Below, piece after piece: positions 9,084 to 16,097 of a stretch of DNA of 64,000 bases. Origin of the DNA: Pseudomonas citrullilanati (lineage in GTDB: Bacteria > Pseudomonadota > Gammaproteobacteria > Pseudomonadales > Pseudomonadaceae); NCBI RefSeq assembly GCF_030580855.1, contig NZ_JAUQOP010000006.1:62001-126000 (forward strand), in the 5' to 3' direction. Numbering within the stretch: position 1 is the stretch's first letter; every line of letters begins with the position of its first letter. The position numbers were made by a program, and so were the translations under genes. The notes below the pieces were generated by a model. The model did not search any database. It was not told where the DNA came from and was given only the letters and a program-made list of their open reading frames with translations.

Positions 9084-9872
9084 ATGAAAATCGATTTCAC
9101 CGGCCGTTACGTATTAGTCACCGGTTCCACCAGCGGCATCGGTTTCGCCACAGCCAAAGGCTTTCTGGAAGCCGGCGCCCATGTGGTTCTCAACGGTCGC
9201 AGCGACGGCAGCGTGAAGGACGCTTTGCAGCGCTTGGGCAGCCTTGCTTCCAAAGCCGAAGGCTTCGTTGGCGACCTCAGTAACGAGGCAGGCTGCCGGG
9301 CGTTGGTCGCCAAGTACCCGCGCTTCGATGTGGTCATCAACAACCTGGGCATTTTCAAGTTGGAAGATTTCTTCGAAACGCCGGACAGCGAATGGCAGCG
9401 CTTCTTCGAAACCAATGTGATGTCGGGCGTGCGGGTTTCCCGGGCCTACGCCCAGGGCATGGTCGAGCGCGGTTGGGGGCGGATTGTGTTTGTTTCGTCG
9501 GAATCCGGCGTGAACATTCCCGCCGACATGATCCACTACGGCTTCACCAAGACCGCCCAGCTTTCCATCGCTCGCGGCCTGGCCAAGCGCCTCGCCGGCA
9601 CCGGTGTGACGGTGAATTCGGTGTTGCCCGGGCCGACCCTGTCCGAAGGCGTTGCCCAGATGCTTCAGGGCGATGTCGAGCGCACCGGGGAAAGCTTGGA
9701 GAAAGTGGCGGCGGATTTCGTCAATCAGCACCGCAGCACCTCGATCATCCAGCGCGCGGCGCGGGTCGAGGAGGTGGCCAACATGATCATCTACGCCAGC
9801 TCCGAGCAGGCCTCGGCCACCACCGGCGCGGCGCTGCGGGTTGATGGGGGCGTGGTCGACAGCATCATCTAG
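9084..9872 (+). CDS. Short-chain dehydrogenase/reductase
   Basis: This 262-residue cytoplasmic oxidoreductase is of the classical SDR family. It has the cofactor motif TGSTSGIG (residues about 14-21), NNLG in place of the usual NNAG, a catalytic Ser in FVSSESG, and the Tyr-x3-Lys active site as YGFTK. HVVLNGRS after beta-2 ends in an Arg-Ser pair that favours NADP(H) (inference). A good AAGGAG site precedes the ATG. The substrate cannot be told. The stop codon is part of the left arm of a 79-bp palindrome. Confidence 0.9.
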   Translation: MKIDFTGRYVLVTGSTSGIGFATAKGFLEAGAHVVLNGRSDGSVKDALQRLGSLASKAEGFVGDLSNEAGCRALVAKYPRFDVVINNLGIFKLEDFFETPDSEWQRFFETNVMSGVRVSRAYAQGMVERGWGRIVFVSSESGVNIPADMIHYGFTKTAQLSIARGLAKRLAGTGVTVNSVLPGPTLSEGVAQMLQGDVERTGESLEKVAADFVNQHRSTSIIQRAARVEEVANMIIYASSEQASATTGAALRVDGGVVDSII

Positions 9873-9947
9873 TGGCCTGTGTGGCTGATTCGGGTACTCA
9901 ACTCGGCGCCAGAATTGAGTACCCGAATCAACCGTACAGGCCACTAG
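9869..9947. repeat. 79-bp two-tier inverted repeat at the SDR stop codon
   Basis: The outer arms CTAGTGGCCTGT (9869-9880) and ACAGGCCACTAG (9936-9947) pair perfectly over 12 bp. The inner arms GATTCGGGTACTCAA (9887-9901) and TTGAGTACCCGAATC (9915-9929) pair over 15 bp. Six-base mismatched stretches separate the tiers and the loop is 13 bases. There is no U-tract. A normal terminator follows at once, so this is not needed for termination. It may be a small non-autonomous mobile hairpin or an RNA stabiliser. Confidence 0.8.
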
Positions 9948-9963
9948 CCTTTGACCCCACGAC

Positions 9964-10002
9964 AAAACGCCGCTTGCTCCTTCGAGGCAAGCGGCGTTTT
10001 TT
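9964..10002 (+). terminator. Rho-independent terminator after the SDR gene
   Basis: Arms AAAACGCCGCTTGC and GCAAGCGGCGTTTT form a 14-bp perfect stem around a 9-base loop, and the right arm continues in a run of Ts. The A-run on the left lets it also terminate transcription coming from the minus-strand repeat-protein gene. Confidence 0.9.
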
Positions 10003-10059
10003 CTGGAAGCGACATCTGGTTATTCCGAATGGGGCTTCAGGGCGGTGAGGGGGATGTGA

Positions 10060-10467
10060 TCAGGCCGTCCTGTTGCCCAGCAGCCGGTCCGAGCCCCCTT
10101 CAGCCACGCGGTTTTCAATCAACCGATCAGAACCCCCTTCGGCCACGCGGTTCTCGATCAACCGGTCCGAACCCCCTTCAGCCACGCGGTTCTCGATCAA
10201 CCGGTCCGAACCCCCTTCAGCCACGCGGTTTTCAATCAACCGATCAGAACCCCCTTCGGCCACGCGGTTCTCGATCAACCGGTCCGAGCCCCCCTCGGCC
10301 ACGCGGTTTTCAATCAACCGATCCGAGCCCCCTTCGGCGACCCGTTGTTCGATCAACCGGTCCGAACCGCCCTCGGCGACCGTGGGTTGAGCCAAAGAAG
10401 TTGCGAACGCATTGCCAAGCGACAGTGCCAGAAGCGAGCCAATGAGCGTTTTGCTGAAAGTGTTCAT
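10060..10467 (-). CDS. Secreted protein of eight 13-residue tandem repeats
   Basis: After a clear signal peptide (MNTFSKTLIGSLLALSLGNAFA) the 135-residue product consists almost wholly of eight copies of VAEGGSDRLIENR. The first ends IEQR and the last LGNR. The unit is acidic, Gly-rich and Arg-ended, and there are no Cys residues or enzymatic motifs. At the DNA level it is a 39-bp tandem array whose neighbouring units are almost identical, so copy number is likely variable. It is probably a periplasmic or extracellular protein. I do not recognise a function. It is transcribed away from ohr, 35 bp after the ohr stop on the same strand. Confidence 0.8.
   Translation of the reverse strand: MNTFSKTLIGSLLALSLGNAFATSLAQPTVAEGGSDRLIEQRVAEGGSDRLIENRVAEGGSDRLIENRVAEGGSDRLIENRVAEGGSDRLIENRVAEGGSDRLIENRVAEGGSDRLIENRVAEGGSDRLLGNRTA
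10073..10390. repeat. 39-bp tandem repeat array inside the secreted repeat protein
   Basis: Eight 39-bp units encode the 13-residue repeat. Synonymous variants (for example GGTTCTCGATCAACCGGTC against GGTTTTCAATCAACCGATC) alternate in blocks, suggesting multi-unit duplications in addition to single-unit slippage. The opposite strand is also open over 105 codons only because of the repeat composition. The array is coding and is not a CRISPR. Confidence 0.9.
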
Positions 10468-10502
10468 GTCCTGATCCTTTTATTGATTAGCCGATGATTG
10501 AG

Positions 10503-10922
10503 TTAGACGGTGACGTGCAAACGGACGTCGACGTTGCCGCGGGTCGCGTTGGAGTACGGGCAGACCTGGTGGGCTGCGTCGACCAGCGCTTGGGCATCGG
10601 CTTGGTCCAGGCCCGGCAGGTTGATGTGCAGGTCGATGTCCAGGCCGAAACCGCCAGGGATCTGGCCGATGCCAACGTGGGCGGTGATCGAGGCATCGGC
10701 AGGGATGCTGCGTTTGCTCTGGCTGGCGACGAACTTCAGTGCGCCGATGAAGCAAGCCGAGTAACCGGCTGCGAACAGTTGCTCAGGGTTGGTGGCCTCA
10801 CCGCCGGCGCCGCCCAGGGCCTTGGGGGTGGCCAGTTTCACGTCGAGGATTTTGTCGCTGGAAACGGCACGGCCATCACGGCCACCGGTGGAGGTTGCAA
10901 CTGCGGTATAGAGAACGTTCAT
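10503..10922 (-). CDS. ohr: Organic hydroperoxide resistance protein (Ohr/OsmC family)
   Basis: Ohr is a thiol peroxidase that reduces organic and lipid hydroperoxides. The two catalytic cysteines lie in YSACF (about Cys 60) and VCPYS (about Cys 124), the Ohr spacing. The segment GGRDGRAVSSDKILDVKLATP is typical of Ohr rather than OsmC. It has 139 residues. No ohrR regulator gene is adjacent, but the upstream spacer holds a perfect palindrome at 10990-11005 that could be an operator. Confidence 0.95.
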   Translation of the reverse strand: MNVLYTAVATSTGGRDGRAVSSDKILDVKLATPKALGGAGGEATNPEQLFAAGYSACFIGALKFVASQSKRSIPADASITAHVGIGQIPGGFGLDIDLHINLPGLDQADAQALVDAAHQVCPYSNATRGNVDVRLHVTV

Positions 10923-10989
10923 GATTGCCTCGCTTGCTTGATGGGGTAGGTGTTCAGGTCTTCGCTAAATGTTTGTGCGATAACCAGTT

Positions 10990-11005
10990 GCGATAAAGTT
11001 ATCGC
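10990..11005. promoter_or_regulatory. Operator-like palindrome upstream of ohr
   Basis: GCGATAA and TTATCGC form perfect 7-bp arms around AG, about 70 bp upstream of the ohr start. A further half-site (GCGATAACC) sits just before it at about 10977. An AT-rich, symmetrical sequence in this place suits an OhrR/MarR-type operator, but the regulator is not in the window and the assignment is an inference. Confidence 0.4.
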
Positions 11006-11154
11006 TCAAATAGTTTGCGCGCAAGTTATATTTTCGAAAAATTTTCCGAAATGAATTAACTATTTGATTAGAAAGGGAATTTATTTTTCAGAAGCGGCGA
11101 TGGCCAAGAGGGTAGCCAAGGTGCAGCGGCGGGGTGGTGTCCGACGGCGACCGC

Positions 11155-12282
11155 CTACTGAGCGACCGCCACCTGGTTACGCCCCAACGCCTTCGCTCGA
11201 TACAGGGCCTTATCCGCATTGTTCATCAAGCTATGGAGGTCCTTGTGGCCCGCCTCCGTCGAGGCCACGCCGAGGCTGGCCGTTATGCGGTGAACCGGCT
11301 CGACCATCAGCTCGGCAATCGTCAGCACGAGTTCTTCCGCAATCTTGATGGCGGCGTCCAGGGAGGTGTTCGGGAGCAAAATGGCGAACTCTTCGCCGCC
11401 GAGTCGACCGTGGATGTCCGTCGCGCGAAACGACGAACTGATGACTTGGCCCATTTGCCGCAAGACCTGGTCCCCGACCTGATGGCCGTAGGTGTCGTTG
11501 ATGTGCTTGAAATGATCCATGTCCAGCATCACCGCGCACAGCCCGGAGCGGTCGGCTCGGCATTGGTTGTAAAGCGCTTGGGCGTGCTCGAAGAAAGCCC
11601 GCCGACTCTTCAGGCCCGTCAGCTCATCGGTCTGGGCCGCATGGGTCGAGATGCTGTTGGCCTGTTCCATTTCGCGGCTGAGTCGGAAAGCGGTCTCCAG
11701 GGCCTTGGCCATTTTTCGCGTCGCCCGGGCCGCGAAGGCCGCGAACACCAGGATCGACAGCGCCAGGCCAACCTGGATCCGCGAGGGTTGGAACAGCAGC
11801 CAGGCAGTGCTTGGCAGTAGGACCAGGCCGATGGAAACCAAGGTCATGTTGCGATAGGCCGAATAACACGACACCGCACTGACGGTCATCCCCACCGTAA
11901 AGAGCATGACCAGTGCCTGGGACAGAAGATCGTCGGCCGGCATCACCACCAGTGCCCCGCCGCCCCAGATGCTCGCGGACAACACCAGCGTGATCCAATA
12001 CCGGCGCTCCCAGCGTTGCGGCGTGCGCTCGCTTTTGTCACTGCGAAAGTAGACGACGAACATGGAAATGCGCAGCAGCGTCGACCCGGTCAACAGGGCC
12101 AGCCACCCGAGGACGGCGTCGTGGTCAAAGCAATCCCAGCCCAGCCCACACAGCATGATCGCAGCAAGGTAGCTGCCGAACACCGCGGAAACCGACTGGC
12201 GAAACAGCTGCTGCAAGCGATCAGTCTGCACCTGCTCGGCGATTAACAGATCCTGGCCACTCCGAGATCCTAGGCTATCCAT
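11155..12282 (-). CDS. Membrane-bound diguanylate cyclase (GGDEF)
   Basis: This 375-residue protein is expected to make cyclic di-GMP from two GTP. The N-terminal half has several hydrophobic segments (about residues 30-190) in an MHYT-free sensor of unknown ligand. A short linker leads to a GGDEF domain with DELTGLKSRRAFFEHA, the active-site GRLGGEEFAIL and, five residues before GGEEF, an RATD (RxxD) motif, so allosteric product inhibition is likely intact. MDSLGSRS at 12282 is preferred over a start at 12351, whose added residues look non-native. It is monocistronic. Confidence 0.92.
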   Translation of the reverse strand: MDSLGSRSGQDLLIAEQVQTDRLQQLFRQSVSAVFGSYLAAIMLCGLGWDCFDHDAVLGWLALLTGSTLLRISMFVVYFRSDKSERTPQRWERRYWITLVLSASIWGGGALVVMPADDLLSQALVMLFTVGMTVSAVSCYSAYRNMTLVSIGLVLLPSTAWLLFQPSRIQVGLALSILVFAAFAARATRKMAKALETAFRLSREMEQANSISTHAAQTDELTGLKSRRAFFEHAQALYNQCRADRSGLCAVMLDMDHFKHINDTYGHQVGDQVLRQMGQVISSSFRATDIHGRLGGEEFAILLPNTSLDAAIKIAEELVLTIAELMVEPVHRITASLGVASTEAGHKDLHSLMNNADKALYRAKALGRNQVAVAQ

Positions 12283-12416
12283 GTGAGTCACCTGAGCCTG
12301 ACGCAAGAAAAGAACGATTGTGGCACCTCGCCAGCAACCCGAACAACTCAATTACGCGCGGGTCGTTGTGCCGATCGCACCGTTGCAAAACGACCCGGGG
12401 CGAGGGACGCGGGCAG

Positions 12417-12980
12417 TCAGGCTGGGATCAATCCCGTTTCCTGGTAGCTGGCTATCAGGTCGTCGAACAGGCCGATGTCCATCCGGGTCCGGGCGATCAA
12501 CTGAGCACCCGCGACGGCGGTGTAGATGGCCAGCGCTCGACGCTCACAGGCCTGCGAGCCGCCGACTCCGGCGTCGGCCAATACCTGGGCCAGCCACGCC
12601 ACGTTGACGTCCGCGAACGCCTTGACCTCGCGCATCACCTCTTCGGGCAGGTCCTGGTATTCGGCCGCCATGAAGCTGGACAGGCACAGTCTGTTGCCGT
12701 TCTGGAGGGAGGTGCGAAAAATGGACGGGTAGCGCTGCAAGCACCGCTGTGGGTCGGCGTTGTCGGCCCGTATCGCGTCCAGCGCCCGCGACACATCCTG
12801 CCAGTAGCGCTGCGCGACCGCAGCGCCCAGGCCGGCCTTGCTCGGGAAGTGATAGTAGATGCTGGCGTTCTTGATCCCGACTTCGTCGGCAATGCTGCGG
12901 AAATTGATCCCGCTGTAACCGTGCAATTGGGCTGCGGACTTCGCCGCCGCCAATATGGCCTCTCGAGCATTTTCGTTCAC
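12417..12980 (-). CDS. TetR/AcrR family transcriptional repressor
   Basis: The 187-residue product has an N-terminal TetR DNA-binding domain (AILAAAKSAAQLHGYSG, then IADEVGIKNASIYYHFPSK as the recognition helix) and a variable ligand-binding C domain. It is divergent from a glutathione transferase gene. The 147-bp spacer between them carries two similar palindromes at 13043-13060 and 13097-13116, so it probably represses both itself and the transferase. The ligand is unknown. Confidence 0.93.
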   Translation of the reverse strand: MNENAREAILAAAKSAAQLHGYSGINFRSIADEVGIKNASIYYHFPSKAGLGAAVAQRYWQDVSRALDAIRADNADPQRCLQRYPSIFRTSLQNGNRLCLSSFMAAEYQDLPEEVMREVKAFADVNVAWLAQVLADAGVGGSQACERRALAIYTAVAGAQLIARTRMDIGLFDDLIASYQETGLIPA

Positions 12981-13042
12981 GTTGCCCCCTCGCTTCGGGA
13001 TTCAAGTTCATCGAGCGTCCGGATTCTACGCGCAGAAAGGAT

Positions 13043-13060
13043 ACCTGCCAATTGTCAGGT
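13043..13060. promoter_or_regulatory. Candidate TetR operator 1
   Basis: ACCTGCCAATTGTCAGGT is an 18-bp palindrome with one mismatched pair. It lies in the spacer between the divergent tetR and gst genes, about 60 bp upstream of the tetR start, and shares its core with a second site 54 bp away. Confidence 0.6.
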
Positions 13061-13096
13061 AGGGGATTGACGACGTCGGTAATCCGGTTCAGTCTT

Positions 13097-13116
13097 TGCC
13101 TACCAACTGACAGGCA
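13097..13116. promoter_or_regulatory. Candidate TetR operator 2
   Basis: TGCCTACCAACTGACAGGCA is a 20-bp imperfect palindrome that shares the CCT-x-CCAA-TG-CAGG pattern with operator 1. It ends 11 bases before the gst start codon, where a bound repressor would block transcription or initiation. The two similar sites with 54-bp spacing imply a shared regulator (inference). Confidence 0.6.
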
Positions 13117-13127
13117 GGCATTCGAAC

Positions 13128-13826
13128 ATGACTTCTCCACAGCCCAGCACGGACACTTATCCACAGGCCCCCAAGCTGAAAATCTACGATTGGTTCAACG
13201 GCCCCTACCCCGCCCGGGTGCGCATCGCGCTGGCGGAAAAGGGCTTGCTGCCCTACGTCGAGTTCGTCTCGATCAATCTCTGGGCCGGCGAGCACAAGAA
13301 GCCCGAGTTCCTGGCCATCAACTACTCCGGAACGTTGCCCGTGCTGGAGCTGGACGATGGGACGCGCCTCGCCGAGTGCACGGCGATTACCCAGTACCTG
13401 GACGGTTTGGACGGTGCCCCGACCCTGACGGGCAAGACGCCTCTCGAACAAGGCACCATCCACATGATGACCAAACGGGCCGAGCTCGAATTCCTCGATG
13501 CCGTCAGTACCTACTTCCACCACGCGACGCCGGGCCTCGGCCCGGAGGTCGAGCTGTATCAGAACGCGGAATGGGGAAACCGGATGCGCGACAAGGCGAT
13601 CCGCGGCATGCGTTACTTCGACAACCTGCTCAAAGACCAACCCTTCGTGGCGGGCGGCGCGTTTTCGATGGCTGACATTGCCGTGCTGGGCGGGATGATC
13701 TTCGCCTCGCTGGTGCAACTCCCCGTTCCGGAGGAATGTGCAGCATTGCGCGGCTGGCACGCCAGGATGCAGGAGCGACCCAGCGTGCAGACATGGCGTG
13801 CCATGGTCGAGGGTGGCGCTGCGTAA
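13128..13826 (+). CDS. Glutathione S-transferase family protein
   Basis: The 232-residue protein has an N-terminal thioredoxin-fold domain (LKIYDWFNGPYPARVRIALAE, then the conserved cis-Pro and glutathione-site region GTLPVLELDDG and LAECTAITQYLD) and an all-helical C domain ending in FSMADIAVLGGMIF, the usual GST N-capping motif. It probably conjugates or reduces an electrophile. The divergent TetR gene and operator-like sites suggest induction by a toxic substrate. The substrate is unknown. Confidence 0.92.
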   Translation: MTSPQPSTDTYPQAPKLKIYDWFNGPYPARVRIALAEKGLLPYVEFVSINLWAGEHKKPEFLAINYSGTLPVLELDDGTRLAECTAITQYLDGLDGAPTLTGKTPLEQGTIHMMTKRAELEFLDAVSTYFHHATPGLGPEVELYQNAEWGNRMRDKAIRGMRYFDNLLKDQPFVAGGAFSMADIAVLGGMIFASLVQLPVPEECAALRGWHARMQERPSVQTWRAMVEGGAA

Positions 13827-13849
13827 GGCTGTGAATGCCTGGCATGAAA

Positions 13850-13880
13850 AAGGGGCAAGTGCAGACGTCACCTGCCCCTT
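13850..13880 (+). terminator. Probable terminator after gst
   Basis: GGGGCAAGTG and CACCTGCCCC form a stem with one mismatch around a 7-base loop, flanked by an A-run on the left and TT on the right. It starts 24 bases after the gst stop. The T-tract is weak. Confidence 0.5.
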
Positions 13881-13910
13881 CCAGCAACAGCGAGCCCAAC
13901 GAGGTCAATT

Positions 13911-14012
13911 GTGGCGAGGGGATTCATCCCCGCCGGGTTGCACAGCAACCCCAAAGCTCAAACCACAACCCGTGGCGAGGGAGCTTGCTCCCGCTGGGCT
14001 GCAAGCAGCCCC
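13911..14012. repeat. Two REP elements of the GGCGAGGGAG type
   Basis: Copies at about 13911-13952 (GTGGCGAGGGGATTCATCCC) and 13971-14012 (GTGGCGAGGGAGCTTGCTCC) are each followed by a smaller palindrome near GGGTTGCACAGCAACCC and GGGCTGCAAGCAGCCCC. They are tandem and in the same orientation, unlike the inverted doublets elsewhere in the window. Confidence 0.8.
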
Positions 14013-14030
14013 AACCCATGAGCCTACGGT

Positions 14031-14405
14031 TTACTCGACCTGCGACAACTTGGCGTCGTCACAACCGGCAGCGCGGCACTCGCGCTCGACAGCCTTGAGT
14101 ATGACGATACGCGCCTCGGTCTTCTCGTTGGCGCAGTCCAGGTAGAGCAGGCCGTCGTTGGAACAGGCGCTGTCACGATTCTTGATCCACTGGATCTGAG
14201 CGGCTTTCACCTTTTTCTTCTGATCCGGGTTCAGGGCACTCATCGTCTTCTTGTACTGTTCGTTGATTTCCTGATCCGACTGAACCATTTTCAGCGAAGC
14301 GCAATAGGTCCTGTCATAGGCGTTCCTAGGGTTATCGCAACTCATCGCAAATGCCGAGGCGGATGCCATTGCCAACAACGTCCCAACCAACAAAGACTTG
14401 ATCAC
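14031..14405 (-). CDS. LprI-like (DUF1311) secreted protein
   Basis: The 124-residue product has a signal peptide (MIKSLLVGTLLAMASASAFA) and a small Cys-containing domain with CDNPRNAYDRTYC, DQEINEQYKKTM and QIQWIKNRDSAC. This is the pattern of the LprI family, whose mycobacterial member inhibits lysozyme. Six Cys residues probably form disulfides in the periplasm. The start is GTG at 14405 with AGGGAGAG at good distance. A role in protection from host lysozyme is only an inference. Confidence 0.8.
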   Translation of the reverse strand: MIKSLLVGTLLAMASASAFAMSCDNPRNAYDRTYCASLKMVQSDQEINEQYKKTMSALNPDQKKKVKAAQIQWIKNRDSACSNDGLLYLDCANEKTEARIVILKAVERECRAAGCDDAKLSQVE

Positions 14406-14543
14406 TCACTTCTCTCCCTGAATGCCCTCTATTGATTAGAGGTTGCGGCGGGGAATTTATCATGAGGGTCGTTGAACAATGAAGCGGATCCTGGGGATCG
14501 CTCCTGTTTTTCATGGCCCCCCATCAACCGCGACGGCCAGTCG

Positions 14544-15101
14544 CTACAGCCTGGCATTTCTCGACCAGAGATCGAGATCACTGCCGCACGCCGCAACGAT
14601 GTAGTTGCCGCACCAGGAGAATCCGAACGCCCTCACGTGGTCCGTGTAGATCACCGTGCAATCCGCCTGGTGCCCCTCAATCAGCGCATGCTTGTAGGGT
14701 TTGCTCAGGATGAGTATGTTCTCGGGCCAATCCGGGGACACCAGCTCTAGCCCTTCCCCGGCGACGTTACAGGTCGGCAGGCCGCCACCATGGATGCCGC
14801 ACAACGCAATGACCTCATCGGCGATCACGCCAATGCCCCGGCCATGCAGCCCGAGTTCGCTCAAGCCCGCATATTCCTCGTAGTCGCGCTCAATCTTCTG
14901 CCCCGTGTCGCAATGCACCACACTCCGACCCGAACTTGAGACCACCAACAAGTAGGGACCTTTTTGCGAAAACCCGACCGATAGCAGCCCGCCGACGGCT
15001 ATCGAAGCCACATGCGTCCAGCCCTCGGGGTTCTCATTGACAGGGATCTGCTCGATGAGTCGAATCAAGCGCTTTCGATTGTCTTCGCGTAATGAATTCA
15101 T
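14544..15101 (-). CDS. Conserved-looking hypothetical protein, about 185 residues
   Basis: I do not recognise the family. From MNSLREDNRKRLIRLIEQIP the protein alternates short beta-like blocks, such as HVASIAVGGLLSVGFSQKGPYLLVVSSSG, VIADEVIALCGIHGGG and VRAFGFSWCGNYIVAACGSDLDLWSR. These resemble WD40/beta-propeller-like repeats in which each blade reports a displayed value. No signal peptide is present, so it is likely cytoplasmic. A start at 15215 is possible, but those extra codons run into a REP element and were rejected. Confidence 0.6.
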   Translation of the reverse strand: MNSLREDNRKRLIRLIEQIPVNENPEGWTHVASIAVGGLLSVGFSQKGPYLLVVSSSGRSVVHCDTGQKIERDYEEYAGLSELGLHGRGIGVIADEVIALCGIHGGGLPTCNVAGEGLELVSPDWPENILILSKPYKHALIEGHQADCTVIYTDHVRAFGFSWCGNYIVAACGSDLDLWSRNARL

Positions 15102-15167
15102 GAGTGCATTCGGAGAGAAAGAAGTCTGCCCAGCATCCCCAAACACCCCCAAGCCAGTCAAACATTC

Positions 15168-15210
15168 GTGACGAGGGAGCTTGCTTCCGCTGGGCTGCAA
15201 AGCAGCCCCA
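15168..15210. repeat. REP element
   Basis: One copy of the GACGAGGGAGCTTGCTTCCGC type is followed by the small palindrome GGGCTGCAAAGCAGCCCC. It lies upstream of the orphan protein gene. The stretch from 15211 to about 15440 has no credible gene. Confidence 0.75.
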
Positions 15211-15447
15211 CTCACTCCGGAAAACTCTTACAGACAAAGGCTGCGGCAGCCACCTCAAACCCGAACCGTAAACCCGCCTATCCCCAATTTACAGGTTCAA
15301 ACCAAGCCCTGTTTATCCTCCCGCCGCGAACCGTCCGCCAGGCTACCCAACCTTGCGCCTTTACCTACAACTGCGCCAGAATCCGCCCGCTTGTGCGCCT
15401 TGCTCCTGGGCTCTATCGTTTTCCTGCCACTGCCCATCAGTGGTCGG

Positions 15448-15625
15448 GTTTAGTAGCCCGCGGTTGTGTCAGTAAGATGCATGAGCTCTCCATCCGAGCA
15501 GGTTCCTATCCTGTGCTTGATGGTGGCTGTGCGCAGGGCGCTTCGGCGCGCCGGCAATGCTGATCTCCCCGGTCTACTAACCTGCGTACAGCCGCCACCC
15601 TTCTTTTAGTAGGGAAGAGGTTGCG
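15448..15625 (+). promoter_or_regulatory. Structured leader upstream of the DUF6124 gene, possible cis-regulatory RNA
   Basis: A 13-bp stem, GGCTGTGCGCAGG (15525-15537) with CCTGCGTACAGCC (15581-15593) and a single G-U pair, encloses a GCGC-TTCG-GCGC hairpin (15538-15549). CTACTAA (15574-15580) can pair with either of two identical TTAGTAG segments, at 15450-15456 and 15606-15612, one upstream and one downstream. Mutually exclusive pairing of this kind is typical of switches and attenuators. It ends about 25 bases before the DUF6124 start. I know of no matching RNA family, and the function is inferred. Confidence 0.45.
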
Positions 15626-15649
15626 ACTTAACCATGGAGTAATCAGCAT

Positions 15650-16015
15650 ATGTTCAAACCTACACCGAACCCGCCAGAGGCGGACCAAGCTTCCTCGCAA
15701 ACCAAATCCAAAACCAAGAAACACGACGAAGCCACCAATCGCGTCTTGGATTACTACCTGCTACCAAAACCTGAAAAATCAGAAGACGCCTCCCAACCAG
15801 GGCAACTCTTCATCGTCGCAAAAACCGCCGACAACGAATGCCTACTCGCCAACCTCACCGAAATTCTGGCCTCAGCCGACGCAATGGTCAGCGACCTGGC
15901 TTTTGATCTGGAAGGCCCACGACGGCACGTTGCCCTTGGTATTCAGCAATTGATTGAGTTGAGTTCGTTGTTGGCGGTCCGGGCATTGGATAATTTTGAT
16001 CTGGGCAGTAGGTAG
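15650..16015 (+). CDS. DUF6124 family protein
   Basis: This 121-residue soluble protein belongs to a Pseudomonas family of unknown function. Typical parts are the N terminus MFKPTPNPPE, the basic linker leading to ATNRVLDYYLLP, the strand LFIVAKTADNECLLANLTEILASA and the helix VALGIQQLIELSSLLAVRALD. A GGAG site precedes the ATG. It has its own terminator and a structured leader. Pseudomonas genomes usually carry several paralogues, none of them with a known role. Confidence 0.8.
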   Translation: MFKPTPNPPEADQASSQTKSKTKKHDEATNRVLDYYLLPKPEKSEDASQPGQLFIVAKTADNECLLANLTEILASADAMVSDLAFDLEGPRRHVALGIQQLIELSSLLAVRALDNFDLGSR

Positions 16016-16027
16016 AACGGCTGCCAT

Positions 16028-16058
16028 GATAAACCCGACACTATGCGTCGGGTTTATC
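16028..16058 (+). terminator. Terminator after the DUF6124 gene
   Basis: GATAAACCCGAC and GTCGGGTTTATC form a perfect 12-bp stem around a 7-base loop, 12 bases after the stop. It also marks the left edge of the AT-rich insert that follows. Confidence 0.85.
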
Positions 16059-16097
16059 CACGGATATGCAGTTGGCTCTAATTAAGTTTGCAGAAAA

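Noticed and set aside
10073-10390. CRISPR-like regular repeat array
   Set aside because: The 39-bp units are contiguous with no spacers, keep one open frame behind a signal peptide, and vary mostly at synonymous positions.
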